From NCBI GenBank assembly GCA_023548195.1, contig JAJHZJ010000414.1, positions 1,821,676-1,885,675 on the forward strand: a stretch of DNA of 64,000 nt, written 5' to 3'. The notes under the pieces were generated by a model that made no database searches, was not told the DNA's origin, and saw only the letters and a list, made by a program, of their open reading frames with translations. Made by a program: the position numbers and the translations under genes. Within the stretch, counting starts at the first letter, position 1, and the number at the start of each line of letters is the position of its first letter. Source of the stretch: Bettongia penicillata ogilbyi. Lineage: Eukaryota; Chordata; Mammalia; Diprotodontia; Potoroidae. Shown here piece after piece: positions 11,278 to 22,565 of the stretch.

Positions 11278-12741
11278 TTTTTAATTTAAGTTTTCAACAT
11301 TCATTTCCACAAAATTTTGAGTTCCAAATTTTCTCCCCATCTCTCCCCTCCTCCCATCCCAAAATGCCGAGCATTCTGATTACTTGTACCACCAATCTGC
11401 CCTCCCTTCTAACATCTTTCTCTTCCCTTATTCCCCTCTTCTCTTTTGTCCTGCAGGGCAACATAAATTTCTATACCTCATCTGTATTTCTTGTTTTCCA
11501 GTTGTATGCAAGAACAATACTCAACAGGTGTTCCTAAAACTTTTGAGTTTCAACTTCTCCTCCTCCTTCCCTCCCTACCTCATCCCCATTGGGAAATCAA
11601 GCAATTCAATATAGGCAATATATGTGTAGTTTTGTAAATGATTTCCATAATAATCATGTTGTGTAAGACTATTTATATTTCCCTCCATCCTACCCTGCCC
11701 CCCATTTCTTCTATTCTCTCTTTTAACCTTGTCCCTCCCCAAGAGTGTTGACTTCTAATTGCTCCCTCCTCCCATTGCCCTCCCTTCCATCGTCCCCCTC
11801 CACTGTGCTTTTACCCTTTTTCCCCACTTTACTGTATTGTAAGATAGGTTTTCATACCAAAACGAGTGTGCATTTTATTCCTTCCTTGAGTCAAATGTGA
11901 TGAGAGGAAGCTTCACATCTTCCCTCTCACCTCTCCTCTCTTCCCCTCCATTGAAAAGTCTTTTTCTTGCCTCTTTTATAAGAGATAATTTGTCCCATTC
12001 CACTTCTCCCTTTCTCCTCTCAATCTATTCCTCTCTCATCCATTAATTTCATTTTTTTACATATGATTCCTTCCTATTCAACTCACCCTGTGGGGTGTGT
12101 GTGAGTGTGTGTGTGTGTGTGTACTACTCAGATACTGAGAAAAGATTCAAGAGTTATAAATATTGTCTGTCTTTCCATGTAGGAATGTAAGTCCCTATGA
12201 TTTCTCTTTCCTGTTTACCTTTTCATGCTTCTCTTGACTCTTGTGTTTGAAAGTCAAATTTTCTTTTCAGCTCTGGTCTTCTCATCAAGAATGCTTGAAA
12301 GTCCTCTATTTCATTGAATGATAATTTTTTTCCCCTTTAGTATTATACTCAGTTTTTCTAGGTAGGTGATTCTTGGTTTTAGTCCTAGTTCCTTTGACTT
12401 CTGGAATATCATATTCCATGCCCTTTGATCCCTTAATGTAGAAGCTGCTAAATCTTGTGTTATCCTGAGTGTATTTCCACAATACTTGAATTGTTTCTTT
12501 CTAGCTGCTTGCAATATTCTTCTTGACCTGGGAACTCTGGAATTTGGCTATAACATTTCTAGGAGTTTGTCTTTTTGGATCTCTTTCAGAAGGTGATTGG
12601 TGGCCTTTCAGGTCACCCTGGGCTGGAAATCTCCTTTGTGGCTTCTGCTGCTCTAGAATTTGTTGAGAGTCTTTCTTTATGGGTACATTATGGGCTGTGG
12701 GGGAAGAGCTAGTATATATGCATCTTTCTACTCTGCCATCT
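11278..12741 (-). mobile_element. Internally deleted half-L1 (HAL1) derivative, TSD-flanked
   Basis: On the minus strand it begins agatggcagagtag, the 5' end of the HAL1/L1 promoter region also seen at 25994. After about 130 bp of 5' UTR it jumps to the C-terminal part of ORF1 (12311-12600; e.g. ARKKQFKYCGNTLRITQDLA) and then runs through the HAL1 3' UTR to an A-rich end at 11278. It is flanked by tgtagttatt at 11268-11277 and 12742-12751. It is thus a 1.46-kb deletion form of an element that already lacks ORF2. ORF1 N-terminal and central parts are missing. Confidence 0.82.
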
Positions 12742-12787
12742 TGTAGTTATTGTTTTTAAAGCCCCCTGTAGTTATTGTTTTTAAAGC
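12742..12787. repeat. 21-bp direct duplication overlapping the right target-site duplication
   Basis: Positions 12742-12762 and 12767-12787 are identical 21-mers separated by four C residues. The first ten bases are the right target-site copy of the HAL1 derivative. Confidence 0.85.
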
Positions 12788-12859
12788 AGTTTTAGTAAGA
12801 TCCATATCTTTTTGTCCCTTCTCCTTTCAACATTATTCTTTTGTAAATGGTTAAAAATA

Positions 12860-13000
12860 GAGTGAAAGTACTGGTAGCTCTAGAGTAGGAAGGGTCAATC
12901 CCTTTATTCTACTGATTAAGAAGTTATATAACTGACCCAAAGTCACATAGCCAGTGTGAGAGGCAAGATCTGAACCTTAGTTTCAGAGTCTTGTGACACA
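12860..13000 (-). mobile_element. MIR SINE, antisense
   Basis: It has ttctactgattaagaag, actgacccaaagtcacatag and gaggcaagatctgaacctta, the antisense MIR order. Confidence 0.65.
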
Positions 13001-13139
13001 AAAGTTTATTTTTTCCTTTATATCTACCGAAAACTTTTATGCATCCTATTTTAAATTTTATATCTGATCTAATTTAAAAGGAAGATAAGCAGAACATAAA
13101 ATTCCTTGCTTTTAAAAAAAAGGACCTGGTTAATTTTTC

Positions 13140-13470
13140 AAAATCACAGAATCAAAAACTTGAAATGGACTGTAAAAAGAGATCCCAATGCAAGAGTTTC
13201 TTCCACTACATCCTTGACAGAAGGGTAGCCAGCATTTACTCAGACACAATGACAAGGAACTCATCACTCTACAAGTCTGCCTGTTTTATTTATTGTTGGG
13301 AATTTCCTTCCATATACAGTATTAACATCTGCATCCTCCCAATCTCTATAGTTCTTTCTTTTGAAGTAACTCAGAATTAATCTACTCACTCATTCATATG
13401 TCAGCCCTTTACTTAAAGACAGCTACAAAAACTCCACTGAGTCTTTTGGGTTTTTTTGGGCTAAATGTCC
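13140..13470 (-). mobile_element. L3/CR1 LINE fragment, antisense (left part)
   Basis: The order agggtagccagcatttac, acaaggaactcatcactcta, tattgttgggaatttccttc, then acttaaagacagctac is the antisense 3' region of CR1/L3-type LINEs. It resumes at 13880 after an inserted retroposon. Confidence 0.6.
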
Positions 13471-13474
13471 CTTA

Positions 13475-13875
13475 GAGGCTCTCTTCTGGATCCTCCTGGT
13501 TTAGGAGTGATTATCAATAGTAACTGTTGATGTTTCCTTCCCAGCCTGAGGTCTTTCTTTTCTTTGCCTCATTAAAGGGGCCATGCCCTCGTTACTTCTT
13601 AAACAAGCCTATTTCAATGAATGGGCATGACGTCACCCTAAGTGAGTACCTGCACAGACCTTGGCCTAAAGGGGCCAGGTTCTCTCAGTGCATCCTGGGT
13701 CATCTCCAGTCATCCTGATGAGTATCTGGTCACTGGATTCAGATGGCTCTGGACGAGAAGTGAGGCTGGTGACCTGCACAGCCCTCCCTCACTCAAAACA
13801 AAGTCAAGTGCAATTCATGTCATCATTTCTCTGATGGCATGGTCTTCTTCTGCAACGAAGGACGAACACAACAAT
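13475..13875 (+). mobile_element. Retroposon with RTE-type tail, inserted in L3
   Basis: This is one of several roughly 400-bp copies (also 30425, 37392, 37790, 39845, 51935, 55768). Its order is ttaaaggggccatgccctc, atgaatgggcatgacgtcac, gcatcctgggtcatctccag, gaagtgaggctggtgacctg, ccctccctcactcaaaac, then catggtcttcttctgcaacg. The same tail forms the 3' half of the SINE at 24774-25090. Confidence 0.75.
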
Positions 13876-13879
13876 GAGA

Positions 13880-14120
13880 GCTTCCATAGCTCTCACCTTC
13901 TCGGATACCCTTCTCTAGATGCATTCCAGTTTTTCAATGTCCCTTTTAAAGAGAAAGTGCCCAGAACCAGACACAATACTGTAGTTTCAGACTGGCTGGT
14001 ACAGAGTGAACCAGGACCACTACTTCCTCTGATCTTCACATAACGCAGGTTAAAATATGGTTCTTTTAGCAGAAGCATCACTGTAGTGGCTCATACTGAG
14101 CACTGAGCCTGTAGTCAACT
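13880..14120 (-). mobile_element. L3/CR1 LINE fragment, antisense (right part)
   Basis: It continues the L3 at 13140: agatgcattccagttttt, aagtgcccagaaccagacac, aatactgtagtttcagactg, gtacagagtgaaccaggacc. This is the CR1/L3 3' UTR in antisense. Confidence 0.65.
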
Positions 14121-14189
14121 AAAAGCCTTAGTAATTAACTGCTGTCATCTCTTGTATCTTAGAAACTGATTTTTGAATCTAAATGACTC

Positions 14190-14320
14190 GGTCAGTCAGC
14201 CAGCAAGGACTTACTAAGTGCCAGTCATTGTATTAATTGAGGGAGAAACAAAGAAAGACCAAAACACTGCCTCTGCCCTGAAGAAGCTCACATTCTAATG
14301 AGAGAAATAACATATAAATA
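14190..14320 (-). mobile_element. L2 3' end, antisense
   Basis: The stretch agcaaggacttactaagtgc, gggagaaacaaagaaagacc, ctgccctgaagaagctcaca is an antisense L2 terminus. From 14320 to 14935 I see nothing else. Confidence 0.65.
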
Positions 14321-14939
14321 CTGCACATATAAGATATCCCTGTTAAATTTTACCTTTTGGTTATGAATTTCTAGCTTATTTTGAATTCTGATTCTGTCAT
14401 ATAACATATTAATTATCTGTCCAACTTGGTGTTCAGTTTGCATGGTCCTCATATTTACTTTTGTGAATCAGTGGTCCCTGATTAGAGAAAAAAAAAGTTC
14501 ACTGCACTTTTCTTCTTCAAACTTTGTTACCCAAGTTTAGCATTAAAGATCTTTTGGGGATGTTAATTACTAAAATGAACTTGTATCAAGACTACAGGAG
14601 ACCTCCTCTATGCCACTTTCTGCACATAAAAGTGACAATTGTTTCATCATGGCTACAAAGTCTATATTTCAGCCTATATTCAGAGTGCTGCATATAATGA
14701 CCTACAGATGTGCCTCTTTTGCATAAGGCCAGATGAGCCCACCTGGAAAATCACTTTTTTATCCATTGAGAATGAAGTATGGTGCTTTAAGTTCCCAACC
14801 TGAGAGCTATGGAGTCCTCAAATCTATATGCACACCAAGCACTGTTATTCTAAAATTGTCACTTGGCTTCCATAAAGAGGAATCTGTGAAACTTTTTTTG
14901 ATGTGAAAAAGAGGTCATGCAGCTCAAAGAGGTTGGGAA

Positions 14940-15085
14940 CTACTAGTGTAGTGGAAAGAACCCCCAGGCTTAAGAGTAATGACACCTGGGTTCAAGCCCC
15001 AGCTTTGTCACTAACTAGCAAAGATGACCAACAAGTCTCTATCTCTTTGGGCCCAATAATAATTACTCCTCTCTGTTCCAAGAGA
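14940..15085 (+). mobile_element. MIR SINE, sense
   Basis: It has tagtgtagtggaaagaac, gacacctgggttcaagcc, ttgtcactaactagc and a C/T-rich ctctatctctttgggccc, the sense MIR order. Confidence 0.65.
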
Positions 15086-16005
15086 GGCTCTTCTAAGTCT
15101 TAGCACAGTTTTGAGTTTTAATAGTTTTCTTGCGACATTATAAAGTCAAAAGTTCACAGATCTTCTGATCCTTTTTACTCTTGCCATAAAATAGCACCAG
15201 GGTGGCCTTTTCTGGAGCCATCCAGGGCTGGCTAAGAATTATTTGTCTTTGACCTCTGAATAGGGACTGTATGTAGACTCTTCTAGTCTCTACCTGTGAT
15301 TCTCTGGGCCCATGCCCAGTCAAAAGCAGCTCCACTATGTGGTTCTTTCCTGCCTTGGTTTCCATGTGACAGCCATTTTCTACATGTTCTACCTTGAGAC
15401 TTCATGCCCCAATCACCTACAAAACACACAATGCTAGAAATCAGTAAAAGCTGTCTAGGAAAGTACCTGTCTAAGGGTATTAGGGGTTCTCCTGATTGTA
15501 TCTTGTCCTTTCAAAGCAATTTCAGTAGAAAAAAAGAACTTGTTATTGGATGACTCAGCTATGATATTTTAACTCTCATTCTGTTAGTTGGCTGTGAACC
15601 ACTAAAAACACCTGTGTTCTTGGTTTACCGTCATATCAATAAAAGATGTTTCCTTTACAAAAAGTTCTGTTTCTGCACTAATTCTGCACTTCCCCCCCAC
15701 AATCTAAAACACAAGCCTTTTCTCTGTCTTCTCCCATGGGTGGTTTATCAATTATTCATCATCCTATGGGATTTAGCATTCAATTCTAGCTTATGGGGAA
15801 AAAAGAGTTACAAAGGACAGTGCAGGAGCTGTAAAATAAAAATTAGAACCATAATGCTGCATTAGGCTGTAAACAACTAGGAACATATATGTTTATCTGT
15901 ATCTTCCTTGATGTAAAGAAGTGGAAATCAATGACAAATCTAAATATATCCAAGGTCTACTTTAAGAAGGTAAGAATTTTAAAATGAAGCATAGTTTATT
16001 TTTAC
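15086..16005. other. Intron downstream of the last SLC49A4 exon in view, nothing recognised
   Basis: No gene, RNA gene or repeat family identified. Confidence 0.4.
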
Positions 16006-16073
16006 CTTGCAATAGCTATTCCAACAATGCAGCCTCCAACTATTGACCAAAATCCAATCCAGCCAGCATCTAC
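16006..16073 (-). CDS. SLC49A4: SLC49A4 internal exon (human residues about 315-337)
   Basis: This 68-nt exon has acceptor ...tttttttttatcag, with a strong polypyrimidine tract, and donor GTAAAA at 16005. It begins in phase 0 and ends in phase 2 inside an Arg codon. It encodes [20 protein letters not shown] followed by IAR, a glycine-rich membrane helix. Two conservative changes (Val to Ile, Met to Ile) are seen against recalled human sequence. The next coding segment, expected to begin FADFIRG, was not found in positions 1-16005, so the following intron is at least 16 kb here. Confidence 0.95.
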
Positions 16074-16261
16074 CTGATAAAAAAAAAGAGACAATACTTA
16101 GCATGGGTTGTTTATTACACTACTATTTAGAATAAATGGAAAAAAGATCTCCAGCAACCAACAACTTGGTAGATAACTGGAAAATAATTATAAAAATCTA
16201 GAAGGAAAGAGGATTTAATACAGGAATATATAAAGGATCTGTAATTTATGACTCAGAAAAT

Positions 16262-16395
16262 AAATTGTAGGGAGTTGCTTGATGTTCACAAAGGTTAAAT
16301 GACTTGCCTAAGGCCATAGCCAGTAAGTCTCAGAGGCAGGGTCTGAACATATGTTTTCCTAGCTATAGTCACTATACCAGGCTATCTCTAAAGAT
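16262..16395 (-). mobile_element. MIR SINE, antisense
   Basis: It has gttaaatgacttgcctaagg, gccagtaagtctcagaggc, agggtctgaacatatg, in antisense MIR order. Confidence 0.65.
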
Positions 16396-16714
16396 ACTGA
16401 TAAAACAAAGAAATCATGTTCAAAATATGACATATCTACACATACTCTTAATTTAGTGGGAATATCTAGACTAACATTTTATCTGAATATTTAAAACAAA
16501 TCAAAATAAATACTTTAGTTCCTATGAACTAAATTTTGCTATCCCTCAAGGAGTTTATAAGATGACTAGATAAGAACTAAAATACAACTTGATCAGGTAA
16601 CAATTTAGTATTAAAGTACACAATTCTGACTATAAATGTATTGTAAATATAAATGCACAATGTGCACATATATTGGCTGTGGTAATCTGGGAACACTTCA
16701 TGGTAGATTCCAGG

Positions 16715-17110
16715 CTTTCAAAGATGAGGTCTATGAAAAATGTTCTCTTAATCAATCTTGCTCTTCTAGAAACTCTATTTTCCCTTCTCCCTTTCATAGT
16801 TAAACTTTTCTGACACTCATTGACCTTCATTTCCTTACCAAGAACTTCATCTGCCTGTTGTAATACAGCTTCAGACCAAGTCTCTATTCAAACAATTTTC
16901 TCAGAGGTCACCAGCAGCTCTGCCTCATCACTCAATTAAGTGTGCCTTTTCCCATTTCCAATTGAATTTTCTCTGTAATATTTACCACCATTAGAGATTC
17001 TTTTCCCGTTAGTTACTCTCCTTCACTGGCTTCTATAACCCTCTGCTATCCTGGTTCTCTTTCTACATCTCTGACATATCCACGTGTATCTTCTTTATGA
17101 GACTGTACAA
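16715..17110 (+). mobile_element. L2 LINE ORF2 fragment, sense
   Basis: C/T-rich text with tctcagaggtcaccagcagc and ctatcctggttctctttc resembles the L2 ORF2 segment before the RT catalytic box on the plus strand. Strongly decayed. Confidence 0.45.
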
Positions 17111-17332
17111 GTGTTTTCATTTTTCTTTACTTCTGCCAGTGTGCTGATGGGAATTATCGGGAGGAGTTTTTAGTGTTTAAAAAACAAAATCAATAAAATT
17201 TTACAAAAAAACTATATAAGAAAAAGATACCCAGTGTAAAGTCAAGAACAATAAAACAAAACATAGGCACTTATCCAAGGTCAGGCTGCCCTTGGCCTTT
17301 TTCTACTTCCTTTTCTCCTTCACAGACTGAGG

Positions 17333-17525
17333 GCCATTTGGTGTAGTGGAAGAAGCAATGGACAATCTGGATTCACATCCTGCTTCTATTACCTACCACT
17401 TACACCTAAGCAAGTCACTTTATCTCTACAGGCCTCAGTTTCCTCATTTGTCCAATGCATGCAGGGTTTGGATTAGATGGCTCCTAAAGACCCCTACAGT
17501 TCTGAAGGTATCAGTCTATAATCTT
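17333..17525 (+). mobile_element. MIR/Ther1-type SINE, sense
   Basis: It has ccatttggtgtagtggaag, gcaagtcactttatctctac, cctcagtttcctcatttg and gattagatggctcctaaaga, in sense order. Confidence 0.7.
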
Positions 17526-17659
17526 ACGGTGTCCAATTTCTCTCCGTGGATGTCCTTGAACCTCTGTCTCTGCCCTCACCCTTCTAACCTCATAATTCCA
17601 ACAGCCTACTGGGCATTTCCACCAGACTTCCATGTTTTCACTTAAAACACAGAAAAGCA

Positions 17660-18127
17660 TAAGAATGGAAAAAAGCACCAGACATTTATTAATGTACCAT
17701 TGGTGGAGCTGTGAATTGGTACCGTCATTCTGGAAAGCATAAACTCTGCAAATCCAGGAGGCGCTGTTCAAAGAAATCAAAAAAAGAGGAAAAGACTCAA
17801 ATGCAGAAGATACTTGTAGTACCCCTTTTTAATTTAGCAGCAAAGAACTAGAAACCAATGGGGCACCTATTAATTATGGAACGGCTGAACAAATTAATGG
17901 TGTATGAACGTGATGCAATACTATGGTGCTGTAAGAAATTGTAAAAAGGAAGTTTTTGGTGAAACCTAGGAAGATCTGCATGAAATGGTGAAGAATAAAG
18001 TGAGCAGAACAAGTAGAACAATTTATATAGTAGCAGTAACATTGCAAAATAAACTCTGAAAAACTTAAGAATTCTGATCAACCCAAGGACAAGCCATAAA
18101 TCCAAAGAAGCAATAATAAAAGATGCT
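17660..18127 (+). mobile_element. Older L1 3' end, left part (interrupted)
   Basis: It has attggtggagctgtgaattg, gaactagaaaccaatgggg, aacggctgaacaaatt and gaaattgtaaaaagg, the ORF2 end and 3' UTR of a mammalian L1. It is cut at 18127 by a younger L1 and resumes at 19162. Confidence 0.75.
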
Positions 18128-19161
18128 GGCTTTTCCCCATTTTTATGACCTCTTAGGGATACAGCCCTAGAAATGGCATTGCTGAGTCAAGGGGTATGCA
18201 CATTTTTGTAGTCCTTTGGGCATAGTTCCAAATTGCTCTCCAGAATGGCTGGATCAGCTCCCAGCTCCACCAACAATGAACTAATGTTCCAACTCTCCCA
18301 CATTCATCATCTTCCTGTTCTGTCATGTTAGCCAATCTGACAGGTGTGAGGTGACACCTCAGAGTTGTTTTCATTTGCATCTGTCTAATCAATAGTGATT
18401 TAGAGCATTTTTTTCATGACTATAGATAGCTTTAATTTCTTTCTCTGAAAACTGCCTGTTCATATCCTTTGACCATTTATCAATTGGGGAATGACTTGCA
18501 TTCTTATAAATTTGACTCAGTTCTCTATAGATTTTAGAAAAAAAGTCCCACATGTACAAAAATATTTATAGCAGTTCTCTGTGTAGTCAAGAACTGGAAA
18601 TCGATGGGATGTCCAAAAATTGGGGAATGACTGAACAAGTTATGGTATATGAAGGTAATGGAATACTATTGTGCTATGAGAAATGATGAACAGGAGGACT
18701 TCAGAGAGGCCTGGAAGGACTTATATGAACTGATGCTATATAAGGGAAACAGAACCAGGAGAACATTGTAAACAGTTACAGCCACATTGTGCAGACTACC
18801 TTTCATAGACTTAGCTCTTCTCAACAATGCAAGGTTCTAAGACAACTCCAAAAGGACTTGAGGCAAAACACCATCCACATCCAGAGAAAGAAGTAGATAC
18901 AGCATCAGAATGCAGAATGAAGCAGAATATTTTCTCTTGTGTTGTTTTGTTTTTTTTCTCATGGTTTCCCCCATTCATTTTAATTCTTCTATGTAACATG
19001 GCTAATATGAAAATGTGGTTAATAATTAGTAAGAATGCATGTGTAGAACCCATATAAGATTGCATGCTGTCTCAGGGAAGGAGGGGAGAGAGAGGGGAAG
19101 AAAATCTAAGACATATGGAAGTGATTGCAGAAAACGGAAAACAAGTGAATTAATTAAAAAA
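18128..19161 (+). mobile_element. Younger L1 insertion with 5' inversion (twin priming), nested
   Basis: It is flanked by aaaagatgct at 18118-18127 and 19162-19171. Positions 18128 to about 18540 hold the L1 ORF2 C-terminal region in reverse orientation; from about 18541 to 19161 the ORF2 end and 3' UTR run forward to an A-tail. The reversed half ends where the forward half begins in the L1 consensus, with almost no loss. This is the structure made by twin priming. Confidence 0.85.
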
Positions 19162-19330
19162 AAAAGATGCTATCTACTTCTGAGAGAGAGGTGATAGCCT
19201 TGAAAGGCAGAATAAGATGTATTTTTTGGACATGGCCAACATAAGAATTTGTTCTGTTTGACTATGTATGTATTTACTATGAGGATTTCCTTTTTCTTTT
19301 CTTTTTTTAATGTAAAGAAGAAAAAAATGG
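19162..19330 (+). mobile_element. Older L1 3' end, right part
   Basis: It continues the element cut at 18127: gatgctatctacttctgag, ttttggacatggccaacat, tttgttctgtttgactatg. It ends in T-rich and A-rich sequence. Confidence 0.75.
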
Positions 19331-19369
19331 ATTTTTATTCGTTTTTTAAGAAAGAAAAAGCTTTAAGCA

Positions 19370-19575
19370 TGGAATGAGAAAATCAGAAAATCTAGGTTTG
19401 ACTACTTACTAGCTATTGGGTCCTGGAAAAGTGATCTAACTTCTGATTGTTTTTTCATTTTCAAAATAGTAATAATAATACTTTGTTAATAAACCCTACC
19501 CTATAGGGTAGTTAGAAGGATAAAAAGTATAGGATATATTAACATTTAAAAACTGTAAAGCACTATACAAATGGA
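19370..19575 (+). mobile_element. MIR SINE, sense
   Basis: It has aatctaggtttgactactta, aaaagtgatctaacttctg, aatagtaataataatac, gtaaagcactatacaaatg in sense MIR order. Positions 19576-20284 show nothing further. Confidence 0.65.
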
Positions 19576-20284
19576 AGGGATTATTTATTACCTCAATGTA
19601 TCTTCTCACGTCCAACCAAAAAAAGTACTTTTTCTAATTTACCATTTTTCTGTTCAACAGTACCATAATTTTTTCCAGTCACCCTTGTTAGAAACCCCAT
19701 ATTCCTACCATTCCCTCACTTCTTATATTCTTTCATTAAACCCTGTAAAAACAAGGTTCCTTTACGTCTGTTTCACCTCTGCTCTCCTTTCATTTTTTTT
19801 TTTTTTTTGCTGCCACTTCTTTGGTTAATAGAATATGAGAGTATAATGGATTTCCTTATTTCCACCATCTACTTCAGTTGGCCAGGTTAATTCTCCCAAA
19901 GTACAACTCCATAAAACCTGGGGTGAGAGAGAATCATCCATTGAAAACAAGGGTGGGGAAAAGAATCAATCAACGACACTACCTTCTTTTCCTAAAAAAA
20001 AAAATCCCCAACCTACTATAAGTATCTTCATTATTACCCAAAGAACCATGAAACAAACAGCTGTTCCTTTAACCAAAGGAATCAAATAAATCTCAAAAGG
20101 TTTTTTCGTTGTTGTTGCATAAATTCTTTACATGAAGTTCTCAGCATGCATAAGGTTTTTTGTTTTTTAAATGACAGTACGGCAGTAGTGGACAAGTTTC
20201 TTGTTATTTTAGTTAGAATACTATTAATATTGCAATCTCCATAGGTTAAGATACCTCTAAAATCTAAGAAAGAAAAATACTTAC

Positions 20285-20393
20285 TTGGCTGACATGAACT
20301 GGTGTTAAAATTAAATCCAGAACTCCAGACCAGCCGGCAAATACACCTAAAGGTATGGCATAGGCTAACGCTATCATCAGAAACCTCAAATTG
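20285..20393 (-). CDS. SLC49A4: SLC49A4 internal exon (human residues about 278-314)
   Basis: This 109-nt exon has acceptor ...tgtcttttacag and a consensus donor GTAAGT. It enters in phase 2, completing a split Ser codon, and ends exactly after a Gln codon (phase 0). It encodes [20 protein letters not shown] and [16 protein letters not shown], the first helix of the C-terminal MFS half with its following loop. One substitution (Leu for Phe after SN) is seen against recalled human sequence, so this is among the best conserved parts of the protein. Confidence 0.97.
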
Positions 20394-20494
20394 CTGTAAA
20401 AGACACATAAAAGTTATGTTATTATAAATGCAAAAAATAAAACTTGGAGTTTAGAGTCAATGATTTGTTTTTTGATCATTTCAGCCATGTCTTA

Positions 20495-20718
20495 TTCTTC
20501 ACGATTCCATTAGGGCTGTTCTTGCCACAGACACTAGAGTGGTATGCCACTTCCTTCTCCAAATCATTTTACAAATGAGAAAACTGAGGCAAAAAGGGTT
20601 AAGTGACTTGCCCAGGACCACACAGCTAGGAAGCACATGAGGCCTCATTTGCAGCTATGACGAGGAGCCTTCCTGGCTCCAGGCCTGGCGCTCTGCCACT
20701 GCACCGCTCAGCTGCCCA
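20495..20718 (-). mobile_element. tRNA-headed SINE, antisense
   Basis: Antisense order: agagtggtatgccacttcc, aaactgaggcaaaaaggg, gtgacttgcccaggaccaca, tggcgctctgccactgcac, gctgccc. It ends at the tRNA-like head on the right. Confidence 0.8.
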
Positions 20719-20724
20719 AGAATC

Positions 20725-20850
20725 TAGGCCACTAGTCAACTCTTCCCTGGGTCTCAGCTTCTTCATCTGTAGAATGAGAAGGTGGACTGGAAGGCTGTGG
20801 AAGCCCATTCCTCTCATAGAGCTAAGATCCAATGCTCATAAAAAATATCA
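20725..20850 (+). mobile_element. MIR/Ther1-type SINE fragment, sense
   Basis: It has ctgggtctcagcttcttcat and gaatgagaaggtggactgg with ctaagatccaatg, the 3' half of a sense copy. Confidence 0.55.
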
Positions 20851-21114
20851 AGTGTTTGGAAAAAGTAAATAATCAGTTAGAAATAGAAAAAATTTGGCTA
20901 GTTAAAAAAAAAAGCAAGCTCCTTTCTTATGAGATGTTAATACTTAATGCTAAGCATCACTATTCTTCCTCAATTTTGAAAATTTGATTTTTATTAGAAT
21001 AAGCTCTTTACAATAATGTTTTTACATGATGGCATGTTAATTTTATCACAGAGATGAAATTTTAGCATTAATGAATGCTGTAACAAGAGTACATGGTGAG
21101 AAAAATTTATCTAT

Positions 21115-21255
21115 TTGAATTATTCTGAATTCTAGTTCCAACTCTGCAATTAATGAATTATGGGTCTTTGTGTAAGTTGCTTTATTACTTTTCCTCTGTT
21201 AAATGAAGACTGAGATGATTCCTAAGATCTCTGTCAACTCTAAAATTTAGATTTT
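21115..21255 (+). mobile_element. MIR SINE, sense
   Basis: It has ctagttccaactctgcaatt, gtcttgtgt-like gggtctttgtgtaagttgc and ctaagatctctgtcaactc. Confidence 0.55.
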
Positions 21256-22184
21256 TCTTATCGAGTACAAGACCGAAAATAAGATGGAATGTTCAGACAA
21301 ATGCACATTTAATTTTCTAGTTATATATAATTCTAAGAACTGTAACTACATCATCAGTATGGGTAGCACCTCAATTAAGATAGACAGCAACCACTATCAA
21401 AGTTAGTTCTGAAAAGCTATAGGTGAAAACTTCATCACCTTCAGGCCAACCTGGTATTGATCCTCTCTGAAAATAGTTAGATCAGTCCTCCAACAAGGGA
21501 CTTGCAGTGGGTTTCCAGATGCATACACTGAGCTTCTAGAAGAGGTAGAATGGGCAACATGGTGCTCATGTTGTGCTCAACTGGCATAGCCTCAAGAATC
21601 CAGGAACACCTCCATGCCAACAGTGTGGCATGAGAGTAAGACCTGTACTAACAGGAGTTTTACAGAGCCATTATCAGACTCAGGGATCTTTATAATTACA
21701 ACTGTATAAAATATACGTATGTCTTTATATAGAGAACAAATGAGATACATTTCTAACTACAAAGTGAAATTCTGACTATCAATTTATTTTCTCATCAATT
21801 TCCACTATACCATTATAAAAATATTCGTTTTTTTAAGAAAATAAAAGGCACCAACAACCCTATTTCTATTCAGGAGGTCTACATATCACCTACTCAATTT
21901 TCTCAGCCTATGACAACCTATTTTTGAAGACCTCTTCTTGTCCTTGAACTTAAATGTGAGAGAAATTAATATTATACTATTACATTAATAACTAATTTCT
22001 GTGACCCACCCTTCCTCTTCTTATTTCTGTTAAAATCCACATCCTGAAAAGGTCAGTCAGCCCCTGAAGGTGATGCTGACTGAGGAGATTTGCTAGTTAA
22101 CTCTGGGCCAGACCCTATGCAGCTGGGGCTACCTTTCTTAAATTAAAAAGCATGTATTATTTGCACAGCTGTTTCTAGGTAACA
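21256..22184. other. Intronic sequence, nothing recognised
   Basis: No gene or repeat family identified. Confidence 0.4.
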
Positions 22185-22385
22185 GTTACAACAATAGTGT
22201 TTATTAAATGCCCACTATGTGCCAGACACTGTGCTAAGAAAGAACTCGATAATTACTATCTCACCTGACCCTCATCACAGCCCTGGGAAGCAGGTGCTCT
22301 TATTACTCCATGTTACATTTGAGAACACCGAGGCAAACAGAGATTAAGCGACTTGCCCACAGGCCCGACGTTCTATCCACTGCAT
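22185..22385 (-). mobile_element. MIR SINE, antisense
   Basis: It has gtttattaaatgcccactat, gtgccagacactgtgctaag, acctgaccctcatcacagcc, gcgacttgcccac: a well-preserved antisense MIR. Confidence 0.85.
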
Positions 22386-22414
22386 TACCAGTTACTGTCA
22401 CAAAACAAGAGGGG

Positions 22415-22565
22415 GCGTTATAGTTGGAAGAGCATGGATCCGGCTCTGTCACAGGGTTATTGTGCGACCTGAAACAAATGACTTCCTCTCCCTGGGCATC
22501 AGTTCCCTCCACTTTAAAATGTGGAGCCAGATGACTCCTTTCAGTTCTAAGATTCTAGGACTCTA
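22415..22565 (+). mobile_element. MIR/Ther1-type SINE, sense
   Basis: It has tggaagagcatggatccg, tgacttcctctccctgggc, ccagatgactcctttcagt, ctaagattctaggactct. Confidence 0.6.

Noticed and set aside
1..16005. Downstream SLC49A4 exons (expected FADFIRG..., FFELFVETVYP...)
   Set aside because: I scanned the minus strand by eye for these conserved segments and found none, so none is annotated.
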